Assembly: GCA_964035015.1 (NCBI GenBank) | Contig: OZ035999.1 | Span: 3,981,627 to 4,045,626, forward strand | Direction: 5' to 3' | Source: Corallium rubrum | Lineage: Eukaryota > Cnidaria > Anthozoa > Scleralcyonacea > Coralliidae | DNA: 64,000 nucleotides | Shown here: one piece after another, positions 23,191-36,200 of the stretch | Layout of the letters: each line of letters begins with the position of its first letter | How positions within the stretch are numbered: the stretch's first letter is position 1 | The notes under the pieces: generated by a model | Databases searched by the model: none | Told to the model about the DNA's origin: nothing | Seen by the model: only the letters and a program-made list of their open reading frames with translations | Program-made: the position numbers and the translations under genes

Positions 23191-24140
23191 GGGGGGGAGC
23201 GACGAAACTGCGGCGCGCGCGTGCGGCGTCATTCACCATAACTGCATATTTTCCGTTTCAGGTCTTCCGCAGTTCCGCGGCCTGCTTGGAATGCGATTGG
23301 TACTATACCTCTTTAACCGCTTGGTGTCTCTCCCGTTCGACAAGTAAAACTGGAGAATTAGACGAGACTTCCGTAGCACTTGCAGAAATTCCTTATCTTC
23401 GGCTGGACGTTTGGTGCTTTTGTGCCCTTCACGGAAGGGGTTGCCGAATCGTTATTTCACAGCTGCTTTGTTTAATTTAGTATAGCAAGGGGACTTGCGT
23501 GCGGGCGTTCGCGTTGCCCGCCTACCGCCCGTGCCCGAACTCCCTAATACCGCCGCTTAATGTTTATTTTCAACAGGTGGGTCAACCTTAGTTTTCCATT
23601 TTAGGTAATCCACACCAGGAAGCTTTGTGATAGACTATATAGACCAAATCGTAGATTATTTAGGCCACTGATTTAGGCCCACATGAAAATCAACCTCGCA
23701 AGCCAGGCTCTTTACTGCATGCAAATTAGTTTCTTATTCAATTTGGGGCCCCTGCTAAGCAAATTACATCGTGTCTATTAAAGCATAACGGGAAGATAAC
23801 ATAAGCTGGGACTGTTTTTTCATGTTTTGAGTTGACCACGTTTAGGATTATTGTCAAGGATAATTGATAAGCAAATTTTATCCTTATATAATTGAGTTTG
23901 AATTTCCGAAATCAGAAATGTTATGTTTACTACGGCTGCTTCAGCATCCTGTTATAAATGAACTACGTTTTATCCCGACTCAGATTGTATGCGCAGTCAA
24001 ACTCCGATTTCGTCTATTCGTTCAACTCGAGTTGGTTTGCTTCAATTTCAAATATATCCTCTCAGTGCAAAACTTTGCCGACAACCTTCATGTGACCTAG
24101 TAGTCAAAGGAGTTAATAAGTAAATGATCTATATTCATTG
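23191..24140. other. Non-genic spacer
   Basis: Short open frames exist here, but none has a supporting motif or a convincing exon structure. The first part is GC-rich (ggcgcgcgcgtgcgg), the rest AT-rich. I see no recognisable element or gene. Confidence 0.5.
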
Positions 24141-26076
24141 TCTTTAATATATCTAAAGACTATGCTAAAAAATCCAGTGCCTTCGAGCAGTAAACTCTCA
24201 AAGTCTGCTAATACTAAAACTACAAATTGAACTACTATTGATGAAACTACATGTTCGAGTCAAATGTTACTTGTGATATACCCATAAACAAACGTTTGGA
24301 AGTGGTGTTTTTCCTACCAAAAAATTAACAATAATATTTAGTTATCAAATGCCCTTATATATCGTTGCTATTATCAAATCAAATCTAATTCGAAGGAAAC
24401 ATGCATGCAAGCGTGTTTTGCCCAGAACACTGAAGATGTAGATTTTCAAGTGATTATATTTGACATTAATTAATAGCAAAGATATATGTTTCGATAACTC
24501 ATTATGCACCTGTGACGTCAAAATGTTTAATTTGCATATCAAACAAACTGAAATATCTCAAGAACGAAGCAAGGAAACGAAAAACTTCAAAAGATGTTAC
24601 TCTATCATTTTAAGTGTTCTTTCAAATAAGACAATCTTAATTTACGTTTCATAGGCACTCAAGGGCATTTATAGAAATTTTAAAGATTTTTATTGCTGGT
24701 TGGCGGCCATGTTGGTTGGTTACAGGAAAGTATTGGCTGAGGTTTTCATACGACGAAGGAGCAAGGTTTGTGCGGTAAAACCGAGAGCAAATACTTTCCC
24801 GTACAGACCGAGCAAACGAGGCTAATAAGGAATTTATTATATGGCTATTGGTTCATTTTATTTTAAGTTTCGAGCGTTGTTTTCGCCTTCGGCGTATTCT
24901 GTTCACCTTTACCTGTTAACTTTTTCTTGTCGCTTCTTGTTTACGCCAGTTTGGCTTCTATATTTGTCCTGTTTTTAACATTTTAAGCTGAATAACTTTA
25001 AAGAAAACCAGCAGTGATGTTCCAGCACATTTTATTGTTCAGAATATTTGAATAAAGATACCTAGTTCTCTTCTATTTGATTTCAAATCAACTCAGAAAT
25101 TTTCCCGCCAAAACTTACAGGGCCGAGAAAAAGCGTATTGACCGGTCGGTCGATGTCGTAGAATCTCGACCGCTCGTGAACCAATCAGAATTCGTCGTTT
25201 TGTGTACGGACCGGAAAACAAACCCAGCCATATAATAAACTTTGGTACACAATTTTAACTGATTTTTTGAAAGAAAAATTACATGTTAAAATAGAAATGA
25301 GCCCAGCTCAATATTTTGGTATGAAAATCTATATCAAATAAATACAAGAAAGAAAAGATTAGAGATTATAATTTATCTCCTCAAAATGAGAATGAAGATG
25401 TCGTACGTTCATTAGTATTAACGTTAAAACATTCTCTTCAGTCTTTTCTTTCTTGTATTCGTTATGAGTCAATTTCATGTCAAAATATTAAACTAGGCTC
25501 CCATATTCATTTTAAGATTGCGCTTTCCGGCCGAAAAATTGACAGCCAAAAATCTCATGCTCAAAAAGTTTTTGATTTGGTAGTATAAAATATTATTTAT
25601 TATATGGCACGAATTACTTCCGGTAAAACACGCGCTGTGATTGGCTGCTGACGGAGCAAAATTTCTCCGTAATGCTCGCGGGCATTATGAAAATTGTTAA
25701 TGCCCAACGATTGGAAACAAACAAAAAAATCCTAATAAGAAACTTTTATTGCCGAAAAACGGCGAAAATAGATGAAATAGACGACGATGAACATTATAAA
25801 AGTAAATTCTAGTATCCAGACGAGAAAGAAACAGAAGAAAATAACGCTAGTTCGGTGTTTTGACGAAGTTAAAAGAAGCGAAGACCAAGAAATACAAGAT
25901 TGATTTTGAAATAAAAAGTGCCATATAATAAACTACATAATAACCTCGACCGTTCGGTCTTTACTACCTCGCTATCGCTCGGTCAATGCAGCAAGACCTC
26001 GGTTTAATATTTTACCGTAAAGACCTCACTCTCGGTTATTAAGTAGTTAGTTCCAAATCATAGCCTCAGATTCGGA

Positions 26077-27183
26077 GGGCCTGTTTACAAGGAGGTAGGG
26101 TTACCCTAACACCCACAGGTTTACAAGCAAAATTCCACAGGCAGGGTCCAGTGATCTCTATACCTGTGCATATACTAACTGGATAGGTGGGAACGATCTA
26201 CCGGTTGACCCCACCGGCGGCCATGTTGATTCACCCAAAAGAACGAAAACAACATGAACTAAATAAAATTAATTTGCTTCGATCAAAGACTGCAACATTC
26301 CACCAGGTTGGTCCAGATAGCTAGCCCGAGTTTCAAAGACTGTTGGTTTTGTAATGATTATGCAATTTCTGGTGCTTAAAATCCTGGCTGAATTCGAGAT
26401 TTCGGCCATTTCACTCCCCCAACTCCTAACTCTGGCGTCCATCTTGCATTAAGACAATAATTATATTTATAATATACATGACAAAATTACTGCATTTTGA
26501 TTGGTTGAGAGGATCTTTTGAGTGTACCAACATGGCTGCCGGTGGGGTCAAACCTCGCAAGGAGATTTGTTCTAGACAGCCCATCCAGTTAGTACAGGGT
26601 CAGTGGTAGGGTCACTCTGCTTCCCGGGTCAGCTTTATTAGACGTCCAAGCACTAATAAAAAGTTGTCCCGGGTAACACCGCTGGCAAACGTTTTCGCAT
26701 GCGTGAATTTGCTAGAGTAAACATTGCAAGAGAAGTGGGCACTAACCGTGGCGACAACAACCAAACAATGAAGACAAACTAAGACTCGACTATTCATTTG
26801 TGTTTTAAAAAAAGGGGCATGAAAATTACGAAGGGGTCATTTCAGAATATGTTACAATACTTAACTTTTTCGTAGTATGCTTATAATTTTAACTTTTGTG
26901 TCGGACTCTCGGATCAGTCCAAATATTTCAGTGTTTTCCCGCTCTTTTTTTTTTTTTTGAGGTGCGAGCTTGGACGTCGCGCATGCGCAAAACGTTTGAC
27001 AGCGTGTCCCGGGTAGGCGAGTTTTCCCTATACCAAACGCGTTTACGCGGACAAAACATAACCTGGCTACTATAACCCTAGCGGCGTGATAGAGTTAACC
27101 TAGCGTCCTTGTAAACACGCCAAACAAAAAAATATATAAATGTACGAGAGCTAGGATAACCCAGATGTTTGTAAACAGGCCCT
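26077..27183. mobile_element. 1.1-kb TIR element (copy A) with nested palindrome
   Basis: The left end gggcctgtttacaaggagg and the right end gtttgtaaacaggccc are inverted. Inside, 26142-26600 is a second inverted-end unit bearing accggcggccatgttg and its inverse. The same element is at 49985-51086 in copy B, and a broken relative flanks 15998-22965. No transposase ORF. Confidence 0.75.
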
Positions 27184-27242
27184 TATAGGCAGGTTCTTAA
27201 TAGCGAGTGTTTACTGTACATCATCGGAATTTTACGTTACGC

Positions 27243-27243
<1 letters not shown>

Positions 27244-27310
<67 letters not shown>
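27244..27310. repeat. (AT)n microsatellite
   Basis: Uninterrupted TA run of about 66 bp; the paralogous run in copy B is at 51151-51213. Confidence 0.95.
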
Positions 27311-27311
<1 letters not shown>

Positions 27312-28647
27312 CTTTACAGTTTACATTTAAAATATGAAAACGTGCATCAAGTAGCGAGCTAAATTGCTCTCGTTACTAATTCCTAAGATACATTTTCATA
27401 GTTTTCTTGGAAATCAATACTACAGGAGTTTCGTCTTCTTTCGTTGATCGAAACTAGAATCTATGTTGGACTATATATATACGAAAACTTAAACCAATTA
27501 AAATGATTCTTTGTGATCTGTGTGACCCACTGTCTTTACATTCATGCGCTCACCTACAAAATACAAATATCAAAAGCATAAGAACACGCACCCCCGCGCG
27601 CTTAGCTCGCAACTTTTTCTAGCGTGCCTGGGTACGAGTTTGACTAAGTTATACATGCGCGGTTTTGAATTCCCAGTCAGGTTTAAAGGGCTACTAGATT
27701 AAGACTGTTTTACCAGCTGAGGAAAGAAAGGATGTTTGAGGGTTCTCCTTTTGATGAGTAAAATCGTCGGTGTTACTAGACAAAGGCTAGTTAAACGCTG
27801 GTTTTCACTCAGGAAAATTTTCCTCAGATAGGATATTTCTTCGGATAGGTGTGTTAAAGTCATTAGTTCCGACCGAGAGCTCACAAGACAAAGAAAACTT
27901 CTCTGTCCGTTCCTGTCCTGAGGAAAATTTTCCTGAGTGGAAACTAACCTTAAAATGGGCCATTTTTGGCCGGTTCAATTCTAGTAGCCTGTTAGAGCAG
28001 AAAGCAGGCCAAAGACCCGGTTACACGTAGGGTTTTTTCGTGCAACTTGCTTCGTAAAAGATTACGTGTTACCATGTTACACGTCAATGTTTCTCGCAAC
28101 TTATACGTGCACAAAAAATGTTGCGAGTTGAAAATAATAATCCAACATGGCGAGCAACGGAAAAGCGTTCGTAATTCTCTTAAAGTGCTTATAAACCCAA
28201 ATATGATATTACTGCATATGGATTCTATTTAATGTATATTGTTAAATGCCAAAATATTATTATTTGATTTGAACTTTTATTTGTTGTAATACCATGATCG
28301 CCTCGGATTCTTTTGTTCTCCAAGGGAATGTAAACCTCGTATTTCCCTCATCATCGCTCATGCTAGGGGGAAATTTATCCTTTTTCTTCTAATTTTCCCA
28401 TGCATGTTGATGAGGGAAAATTAGAAGACAAAGAAATCCTTTGTCTTCTTCTAAATTTTCCGCTTGCATATATTTTCCCTCACCAACATGCACGGGAAAA
28501 TTAGATGCAACTCCTCTGATCAACCGTGTAAATTTCCTGTTGGTAAGATTCTCAAAGTTTTCCTCGGCGATCATAATATTACAAACTAATAACATGACTT
28601 TTCTGGAAATTAGCGATTAAATTTCCCCTTTGCCTTGGGATGATTTG

Positions 28648-28933
28648 TTAAGGCCCATTTCCACTCAGGAAGATTTTCCTTGGACAGAAAATTTTTCTTT
28701 GTCTAAAGGCCCATTTCCACTCAGGAGAATTTTCCTCGGACAGGAAATTTCCCTTTGTCTTGTGAGCTCTTGGCAGAACTAATGAGTTTGAGACAAAAGA
28801 AAATGTCCTGTCCAAAGAAAATTTTCCTGAGTGGAAATGGGCCTTTAAGTTCATTAGTTTCACCCGAGAGCTCACAAGACAAAGAAAAAATTTCTGTCCA
28901 AGGAACATTTTCCTGAGTGGAAATGGACCTTAA
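28648..28933. mobile_element. TTAA-flanked MITE present only in copy A
   Basis: ttaaggcccatttccactcagg at the left and the inverse cctgagtggaaatggaccttaa at the right, with nested internal palindromes containing gagctc and acaagacaaag. Copy B has an empty site at about 52255 (gatttgtaaaagtcc). The insertion is therefore younger than the segmental duplication, or was cleanly lost from B. Confidence 0.85.
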
Positions 28934-29110
28934 AAGTCCTCGGGCTTGCGGCCCTCGGACTTTCACAAATCTTTCCTCGGCGGCAGGGAAATTTAATCGC
29001 TAATTTCCCTCAAGTCATGTTATTATTTATAATTATATTGAGGTTTGTACTTCCAGAATGGTAGCGAGAATGACGTCTATGTAGGCATAATTTGCATACA
29101 CGATGTCCTC

Positions 29111-29264
29111 TTAAGGCTGATTTCCAGTCAGTGGAATTTTGCAAGCGGGCGGAATTTTTCTTTGTCTTTTGTGCTCTGAATTAGATTAGTTCCGCTCGAG
29201 TGCTCACAAGACAAAGAAAAATTCCGCCTGCTGCAAAATTCCACTGACTGGAAATCAGCCTTAA
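29111..29264. mobile_element. TTAA-flanked palindromic MITE shared by both copies
   Basis: A near-perfect palindrome from ttaaggctgatttccagtca to tgactggaaatcagccttaa, with gcgggcggaatttttctttg in the arms. The copy B equivalent is at 52437-52590, so it predates the duplication. Confidence 0.85.
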
Positions 29265-30176
29265 CACGAGAAATATTACCCAATTCACATGTTAATGGCA
29301 TACTTGAATAGTATATTCTGTATTTTATCATATTTTTTTTATTAAAATCTTCAAGCGGTTTATCATAAGAAAAGAGAAAAACACACACAAATGCCTACAT
29401 TGACGTCATCCTCATTACTATTTTGGAAATACAAACATCAATATAAATAGAGGATATTACATGGTGGTGCGAAGAAATGGATTTTAACTTCGAGTGGTGA
29501 AAACAATATTTTACGAATGAGCGTAGCGAATGAGGAAAATATCGTTTTTACCACGAGAAGATAAAATTTATATCTTCAAGCCAGCGTGTAATTTTCTTTT
29601 TATTATATAGATTCAATGCAAAAAGAGGTAAAATTCTTAATGACGTCATCGATATCTTCACTAGTGAGGATATGGAAAATACGACACTGCATATTTTCTA
29701 ATAAAACACTCGCATCTACATAATAACAACAAATAATTCACTTTATATAGAATCGATATCAGTAATATCTTGAGTTTATATAGGCACTTTAATAATGGAA
29801 TTGGAAACTTGAACGGTAATCAGAACGAGAGAAGTCGAAGAAAGCTTAGGCAACTTGATTCATTATTTTCATTTTCATTTCGGCTCAACTTTCTAGCGTC
29901 TGCCATCTTTTAAACTCGCCTTGTAAACACAAGTTGCAGTCACGACCTATATGTTACACGTAATTTTGCCGATGCAACTTGTAGACCGAACCAACTTTTC
30001 GTGTACCTTGAAAATTTGAAAAATCAGTTGCGCAAGGCGATGTCACACGCTAAATAGTTGCCGTGGAACTTGAAATTTCTTTTTTGACGCAAATGCAACA
30101 AGAAAAAAGCTACGTGTAACAGGGTCGTAAGCTGTACTGTTCTGTCACTATAAGAAACATAAAACTTTCTTCACTT

Positions 30177-30182
30177 ACTTTA
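30177..30182 (-). promoter_or_regulatory. Candidate splice donor just after the ZNFX1-A stop
   Basis: On the minus strand TTTAAA is followed by GTAAGTG about 25 nt past the stop codon. The same sequence is kept in copy B. It could define a 3' UTR intron. No AATAAA is visible in the adjoining 75 bp. Confidence 0.35.
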
Positions 30183-30204
30183 AACATTTCCCAGTCGATA
30201 TACT

Positions 30205-33200
30205 CTAGAACATTTGAAGTCGTCTGAGTTCTTCCCGGTCATAATTTTCAAGATTTCCATGATCCGACCAAGCTGCGTGTCGCGCTCCGTCCATTTCAGG
30301 TGCGAGTTTATTCCCCTCCACTAACTTGTGTCGACCTCCGCCAATCACTTCTTGGCACTCTGGACAGACACTTTTTTCCATCGCTCCGCCACATTCTCCA
30401 ATAGCATAAATATGTCCGTTTGGACATTTAAACCAATGGCCTTTTGTTAATCCAATGGCTTTGACAATTTCGTTACGTTCAGCTGCGAGTAGAGCATCAA
30501 TACCAATCTGTTGGCACACGTCTTCAATTGTACTTCTAATTTCGGCTCGTTCGACATCAGTCAAGACAGCATTGGAGAGCTTCTCTTTTACAGCCTCAAG
30601 ACTCGCTTTAACATCCGCGGTGACTTTGGATTTGTCGACCTTTTCTTCTGTTTGCCACAGCAGGTATTGGAAACGGCAACTCAACGAAAAAACAATGATC
30701 TTATCAGAAATGTCACTGACTTCTTGATTTGTCAGAATCTTTCTTGTCGTTAACAGTATCGTCAATCGCATTATTTCGTCTAAGAGTTGCGGTGAACGTT
30801 CAACAAATTTTTCATTATCTGATGTTTGAAGAAACTTTCTGTTTATTTCGACAATACAAGGTAGTAATTTTAACTGGTTTTCAAATGTACTGTACTCCTC
30901 TGCACCTCGAAGGCAGTCAGGTCGGCCTAGTAGGTGAAAGATTTCCAAATTAGACAGGTATTGGCCGCTGTCCCTCATCATATTATCAAAGCGTTTTTGC
31001 AACGTGTATCTTTTCTTTGTTAAACGTTTTTGCTCAATCAGCTTCTTTTTCTTAACCTCTTCAATATCGGCCAAGGTTTTCTTGATAATGTTGCCGTATC
31101 GGAAGTTTCGTCTGATGGCAGTCTTGCACTTTGGACAGACCTTCAACTGAATCGTCACAGAGTCGCTTTCTTCGTCATTCATGCCTTCCATCCAGTAGTC
31201 AAGGTCGTCGACTTGAAACACGTGACCACAGTCGACAAGCGCAACGTACAAAGCATCTGATTCATCTTCACGTCCAAGAAAAATCTCTTGTAGTTCAGTC
31301 TTGTTGCAGATACGACATAACTTTGGACAGTACTCTCCACAGAGTCCAACACACCTGTGGCCACAGAGAAGCTTCAAAGGGCATTTACTATCACATCTCT
31401 TCCGATCACACAGCTCTCCACAACGGGCGTTACACTTGTAGTGCTTACACTTCCACATGCAAGGCTCTCGACACGTCGTACACAATGATCCACAAGGGTT
31501 TTGACAGAAACTATGGTAACATCGATTTTCACATTTTTTCCAGCACGGTGGACAATCCCTCGTGCACGGCTCTTGACATTCGTGGGAGCACACGAGCACA
31601 CGATTGCATGGAGCTGCGCATTGAACGTGGTAAGTCCCTTGATGGCAGTCATGGCAAGTCCCAGTACAGGGGTGTTTGCAATCGAGCAGTTGTCGACAAG
31701 GCGATTGGCATTTATGCTTTTCTACATCAGCTGAGCACTTCATTGATGCTTCGTGTCCACATGGCAGGGTGCGTTTGACAATCTTCTGGCACGGAACATC
31801 TTTGCAGTCTTGACCGCATTTTCCTGGACAGCGGTGTCCACAAGGAAGATCTTTTTCGGAAGGAACCGGGCATGTTATCTTAGTCTTAGAGTTACAGCAC
31901 TTGATTTTTATCTCGTGTTTACAGGATGGAATGATCTTAGGGACTAACGTTGTACATTGCGAACAACTTCCAAGGTGACACTGTTCCTTGCAGAGATGCT
32001 TCAAATCGCACAGCTCTTTCAAGCATGACTTTCTACAGACATATCGCTCATGCTTCGGATCTTTTGGATGGCAAGGCAGTGGGCACGCATGACCACATAC
32101 ATAACGGTACTCGCACGGTGATAAGCAACCTCCTTGTGGCGCTTTATTGAAATCGTGGGCGCAAGACGCCTGGGTAATCTTGTCTTGATGATTTGGACAA
32201 CACAAGGGCAAGGAAGAACCAATTACTGACTTCTCTTCTAAGTGCGTCTTGATCTTTCTCCAAAGCTTGTTCTTTTCTGCCATCATTGATATGTTACCAA
32301 TACAGTACAAGCCCATTTTGGCTCTTGACAGGGCAACGCAAACTCGATTAGAAACGTTCAGAAAACCAATGTTGCCATCCTTGTTGCTCCTGACAAGAGA
32401 TAGAATGATGATATCGCTCTCTTCGCCTTGAAAGTTGTCCACGGAACAAATTCGAACGCCTTCAAAAGAGTCCTTCGGCATAAGTCCCCTTAGCTTCAAC
32501 AACTGTCCGGTGTACATAGTTAAGACAGTAATCATCGAGGCTTCGTAACCCTGCTGTTGTAGAAGATACTTGCATAGAGCGGCCACAAAAGACGCTTCGT
32601 GGTCGTTTGAATGACTCTTAAGTTCCTCTTCGGTACTTTCTGGAACACTGTGGTCGATAAAATACACATTTTCTCGAATTCCCCGTATTCGGTCATGCGA
32701 ACGTACTGAATAATCGTCGATCAGCTTCGGGTAAATGATTCGCATAATATCGGCAATTTGCGGTCTCATGCGGTGTTGTGTGTCTAATGAATGACAAGTA
32801 AGACCATTTTCCACCATCCGCTCGAAAAGAGATATTTCTAGGTTGTATTGTTTTGCCAGCTTATAGACTGTCGGATTTGGTTTGAGCTGCTTGTGATCGC
32901 CAATTAATATCAAATGGTCGGTGCTGCTTGAAAGGGCGGTAACCACATGGCCTTCGAGAACCTCCGCTGCTTCTTCCACAATTACAATTCTCGGCTTAAT
33001 TGCTTGCAATGCATGGCGGAGTCTCGCAGCTCCGGTTGTTGTCATCCCGATGACTTCGACGTCCTTCAATACTCCTTCCGCTTGAATGTTTTCAACTTCG
33101 GAAATTCGTTTGGAGAGATGGTCGTGCATGTCGCTATAACGCTTGAACTCCTCCCTGTGGAATTCTGTATATCTGTGAACCCAAGCGTTGTACAAGGCGA

Positions 33201-36200
33201 AACGTTGTGCTGCACCAAGACGTTTCAGATCAACTTGATTAGTGCCGCCGTCGGAACGTTGCGGACTTTTGGCAAGAGTCTCTGCAGCCATTGTTAATGA
33301 GAGGTCAATAACTGGTCCCTGCCTTCTGATCTCTTCTTCCTCCTCCTCGTCCGTTGTCTCACCATCGTCAAGCTTGTCGTGGTGAGAAAATATGTCACTA
33401 TCGCTATCAATCAGTTCTCCCTCTTCTAAAGTGTCTGAAACACCTTTCTTCTCTGCAAGAGAAACGATGCGACATGAAAATGGGTTTGAATTTCCCTCAA
33501 CTGTTACAACCATAGTGGCTTCATCCTTCGTTTCGATAAGATCATTAGCTGATTCCTGCATCGTTTCATCCTTGTCCGTCCTCTCTTCTTCATCACGCGT
33601 GTTGTGATAAGAACACATTTCACTCTCACTATCTATCAACTCCCCTTCTTCCAAACTGTCCAAAACTCCTTTCTCGTCTGTCTCTTCTTCATCATTCTTG
33701 TTGCGGTTAGGAAACATGTCATCCCGACTATTTATCAATTTCCCTTCTTCTAAACCGTGCATAAAGCATTCTCTCTTCTCGACAGAATGACGATTTTTCG
33801 AAGTTTTCGCAATGCCATTGGCTTCCTGTGACGGGTTTGTTTGGCAAGGACTTCTTTCAACTGTAATCGACATCGTTTGATTCTTCGTTTCTTGACCTGT
33901 TTTCTCTAAAAAGGCAACTGCAGATCTACGAGAATCAACCTGTATTTCGCCATCTTTTAGGTAGGACAGAGCACTCTCATGACAGCCTCTAAACTCGTTC
34001 TCAGTATCGATTGGAAAGTTAGAACTGCTCGGGACGCGTGCTTCAGGTATGGGTCGACATGTTTGGACAGCACATGCCTTTTCGCTACTCCGAGAACGTT
34101 TGATGCTTGTATCGAAATTACGGCGACTTGGATCTTGGTAATTTGTGGTATAATCCACGTCATCTGCATGACAATTTCTCGTAGCTGTACACGCTGCTTT
34201 GTCACCGCTGTCATGGCTTTTTCGGCTCGATCGCTTTCTTTTCTTTCCACATGTTTCGTTTCTTTCATTTGGTTCATATAGATCATTCATCTTTAACCAC
34301 GCTTCGATCACGCTCATTTTCGAGTAGCAGGCGGAGTGTTTCCATTCTTGGAGTTGTTCCAACTCGTCGTTATTTAAGATCGACAATACTTCGTCATTGC
34401 TGAGAGTACCACTTGTCGCCATTTTTGTTGCTAACTGTTCAGTTTCTATATTTTTTTTGCACTCTTTTAACTCCGAGGTAAGTCGGCACTTGAGTGGAAA
34501 CTGCTTAGAGAGCCTTTTCTTTTGTTTCAAGTTGAAGCGAGCCAAGGACTCGTTCTTGCTTCTACTTCCAACTCTCACAATATCTTGAGTGAATTTCAAG
34601 ATACCTTCTAGAAACTGATCTAGTGCATGATTTGTATAACAAACCACCAAAATTGGAGTGGGCGTTTTCGTTTGCAATGTCCCATGTTGCTTTGACTGCT
34701 GTGCGGAAGGAGAGGTGGGGCTGTAGATAGGTGACGTGCGAGAATAAACGACTTCCTCGTAAGATCTACAGGGTTCACTGCTGTTTCGATACCAGCTTTC
34801 TTTGTTATCTAAAAGAGCCCGCGTTATTCGCAGTCCGACGAATGTCTTTCCCGTTCCGGGAGGACCTTGAATAACGACAAACTCCTGGGTCAGAGCTGCT
34901 TTCACGGCGTTCAGTTGCGAATCATTCAGGTCCACTTGCGATAGTGAAGGCCAAGTACTGAAATCGAGAATTGAAACCGAATTGGCGATATCCGCATCCT
35001 TACATCCTAACGCCGCCTTGAGGTTATAACACCCAGGTCGAACTTCCACTGAAGAAATACTGACGTCTTGGGAGCCATCTGACAAGCTAGGACTTTCTCT
35101 TGGACTTTGAAGATATGCTGGTGGGAGAACGTAGGGGTTACACTCCACTAAATAACGCTGAAACGGTAGTTTCTTTTCGTTTAACTGCTTCAGTCCTTCC
35201 AAAACATATCGATAACTTTCGAAATAAGCTGGTGACTCGATCATAAAGAAGCTCTGTTGAAAGAACGCCGTATCCAAAAGTTCATCAACGAAAAACTTGA
35301 CAATGAGATGACCTCTGCGCAGATCTTCGATGTCGCGTTCTGCGATAGTGACAAAGTGCATTGTGGTTTGGGTTTTGCTTTCAATCAGGCAATACAAAGA
35401 CCCATACTTAAAACGCTTTGAATGCTCCCACTTTACGCGTCTCATACGAGAAACGTCAAACGAGAGGCGATGGAGGTAGCCACCAGACTTGGAATCGAGT
35501 GAACGATCAATCACTCGGACATTTCGATACACGTGGATACTGCGTGACTGACGTTCGTCGGTGCCTGTGACTTCCTGCACGCCTTCACGAAGAGGGGCAA
35601 TGTAGTCTTCCCTCAGGAGACGGAATTGCACATCGAGATAATGATTGGTATTACTGTACTGTCCACGAACGATGTTCTTTCTCAGAAATGGTGGTGTACT
35701 TGGGAAAATATCTTCTCGCGTTGGAAATATGGGTATATTTCTATAATCATCTGGTGGGATGCCGGCCAAGGATAGCGTGGTAGTAGATGTTGCTTTTTCT
35801 TGGATAATACAGTCTCGGTGTGACAACAGTTTCTCGATGTCGTTAATGATTTCGTTCCTTTCGCTCTCGCATCTGATATTACTGCTATCGTTGTTGCTAC
35901 TGCTGCTGTTGGCAATACTGCTGCTGTTATTGTTGCTGTGACTGCCACTGTTTTTGTCGTCGTCGTCGTCGTTGTTGTTGTTGTTGTTGTTGCTGTTGTT
36001 GTTGCTGCTGTCTTGTAATCGAGAAACATACGTGAAAAGACCATCAAGAGGTAGGTCTTCGTAGGAATCCGGAAACCGATTTAAAAATTCTTGGAAATAC
36101 TGTATGATTCTTTGCAAATGCACTCTTTTGTTTAGCAGCCGTTCTTCCTGGAACATTCTGACGGGAAGCTGCATTATGTATCTACGAAGATGCTTAGTAA

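Larger units (their letters stand above)
28014..30126. mobile_element. 2.1-kb element with GACCCGGTTACACGTAG termini (copy A)
   Basis: The left end gacccggttacacgtag is matched by the right end ctacgtgtaacagggtc. It encloses the MITEs at 28648-28933 and 29111-29264. The right end lies 79 bp beyond the ZNFX1-A stop codon, so the gene's 3' UTR probably runs into it. Copy B equivalent: 51625-53450. No ORF with a recognisable domain. Confidence 0.65.

Noticed and set aside
24345-24654. Short frames conserved between duplication copies (24345-24654 and 48243-48552)
   Set aside because: Conserved only because the whole block is duplicated; non-coding positions are equally conserved.
31131-31778. 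Plus-strand frames of up to 215 codons over the ZNFX1 genes (also 54590-55111)
   Set aside because: Shadows of the minus-strand coding sequence, repeated identically in both paralogues.
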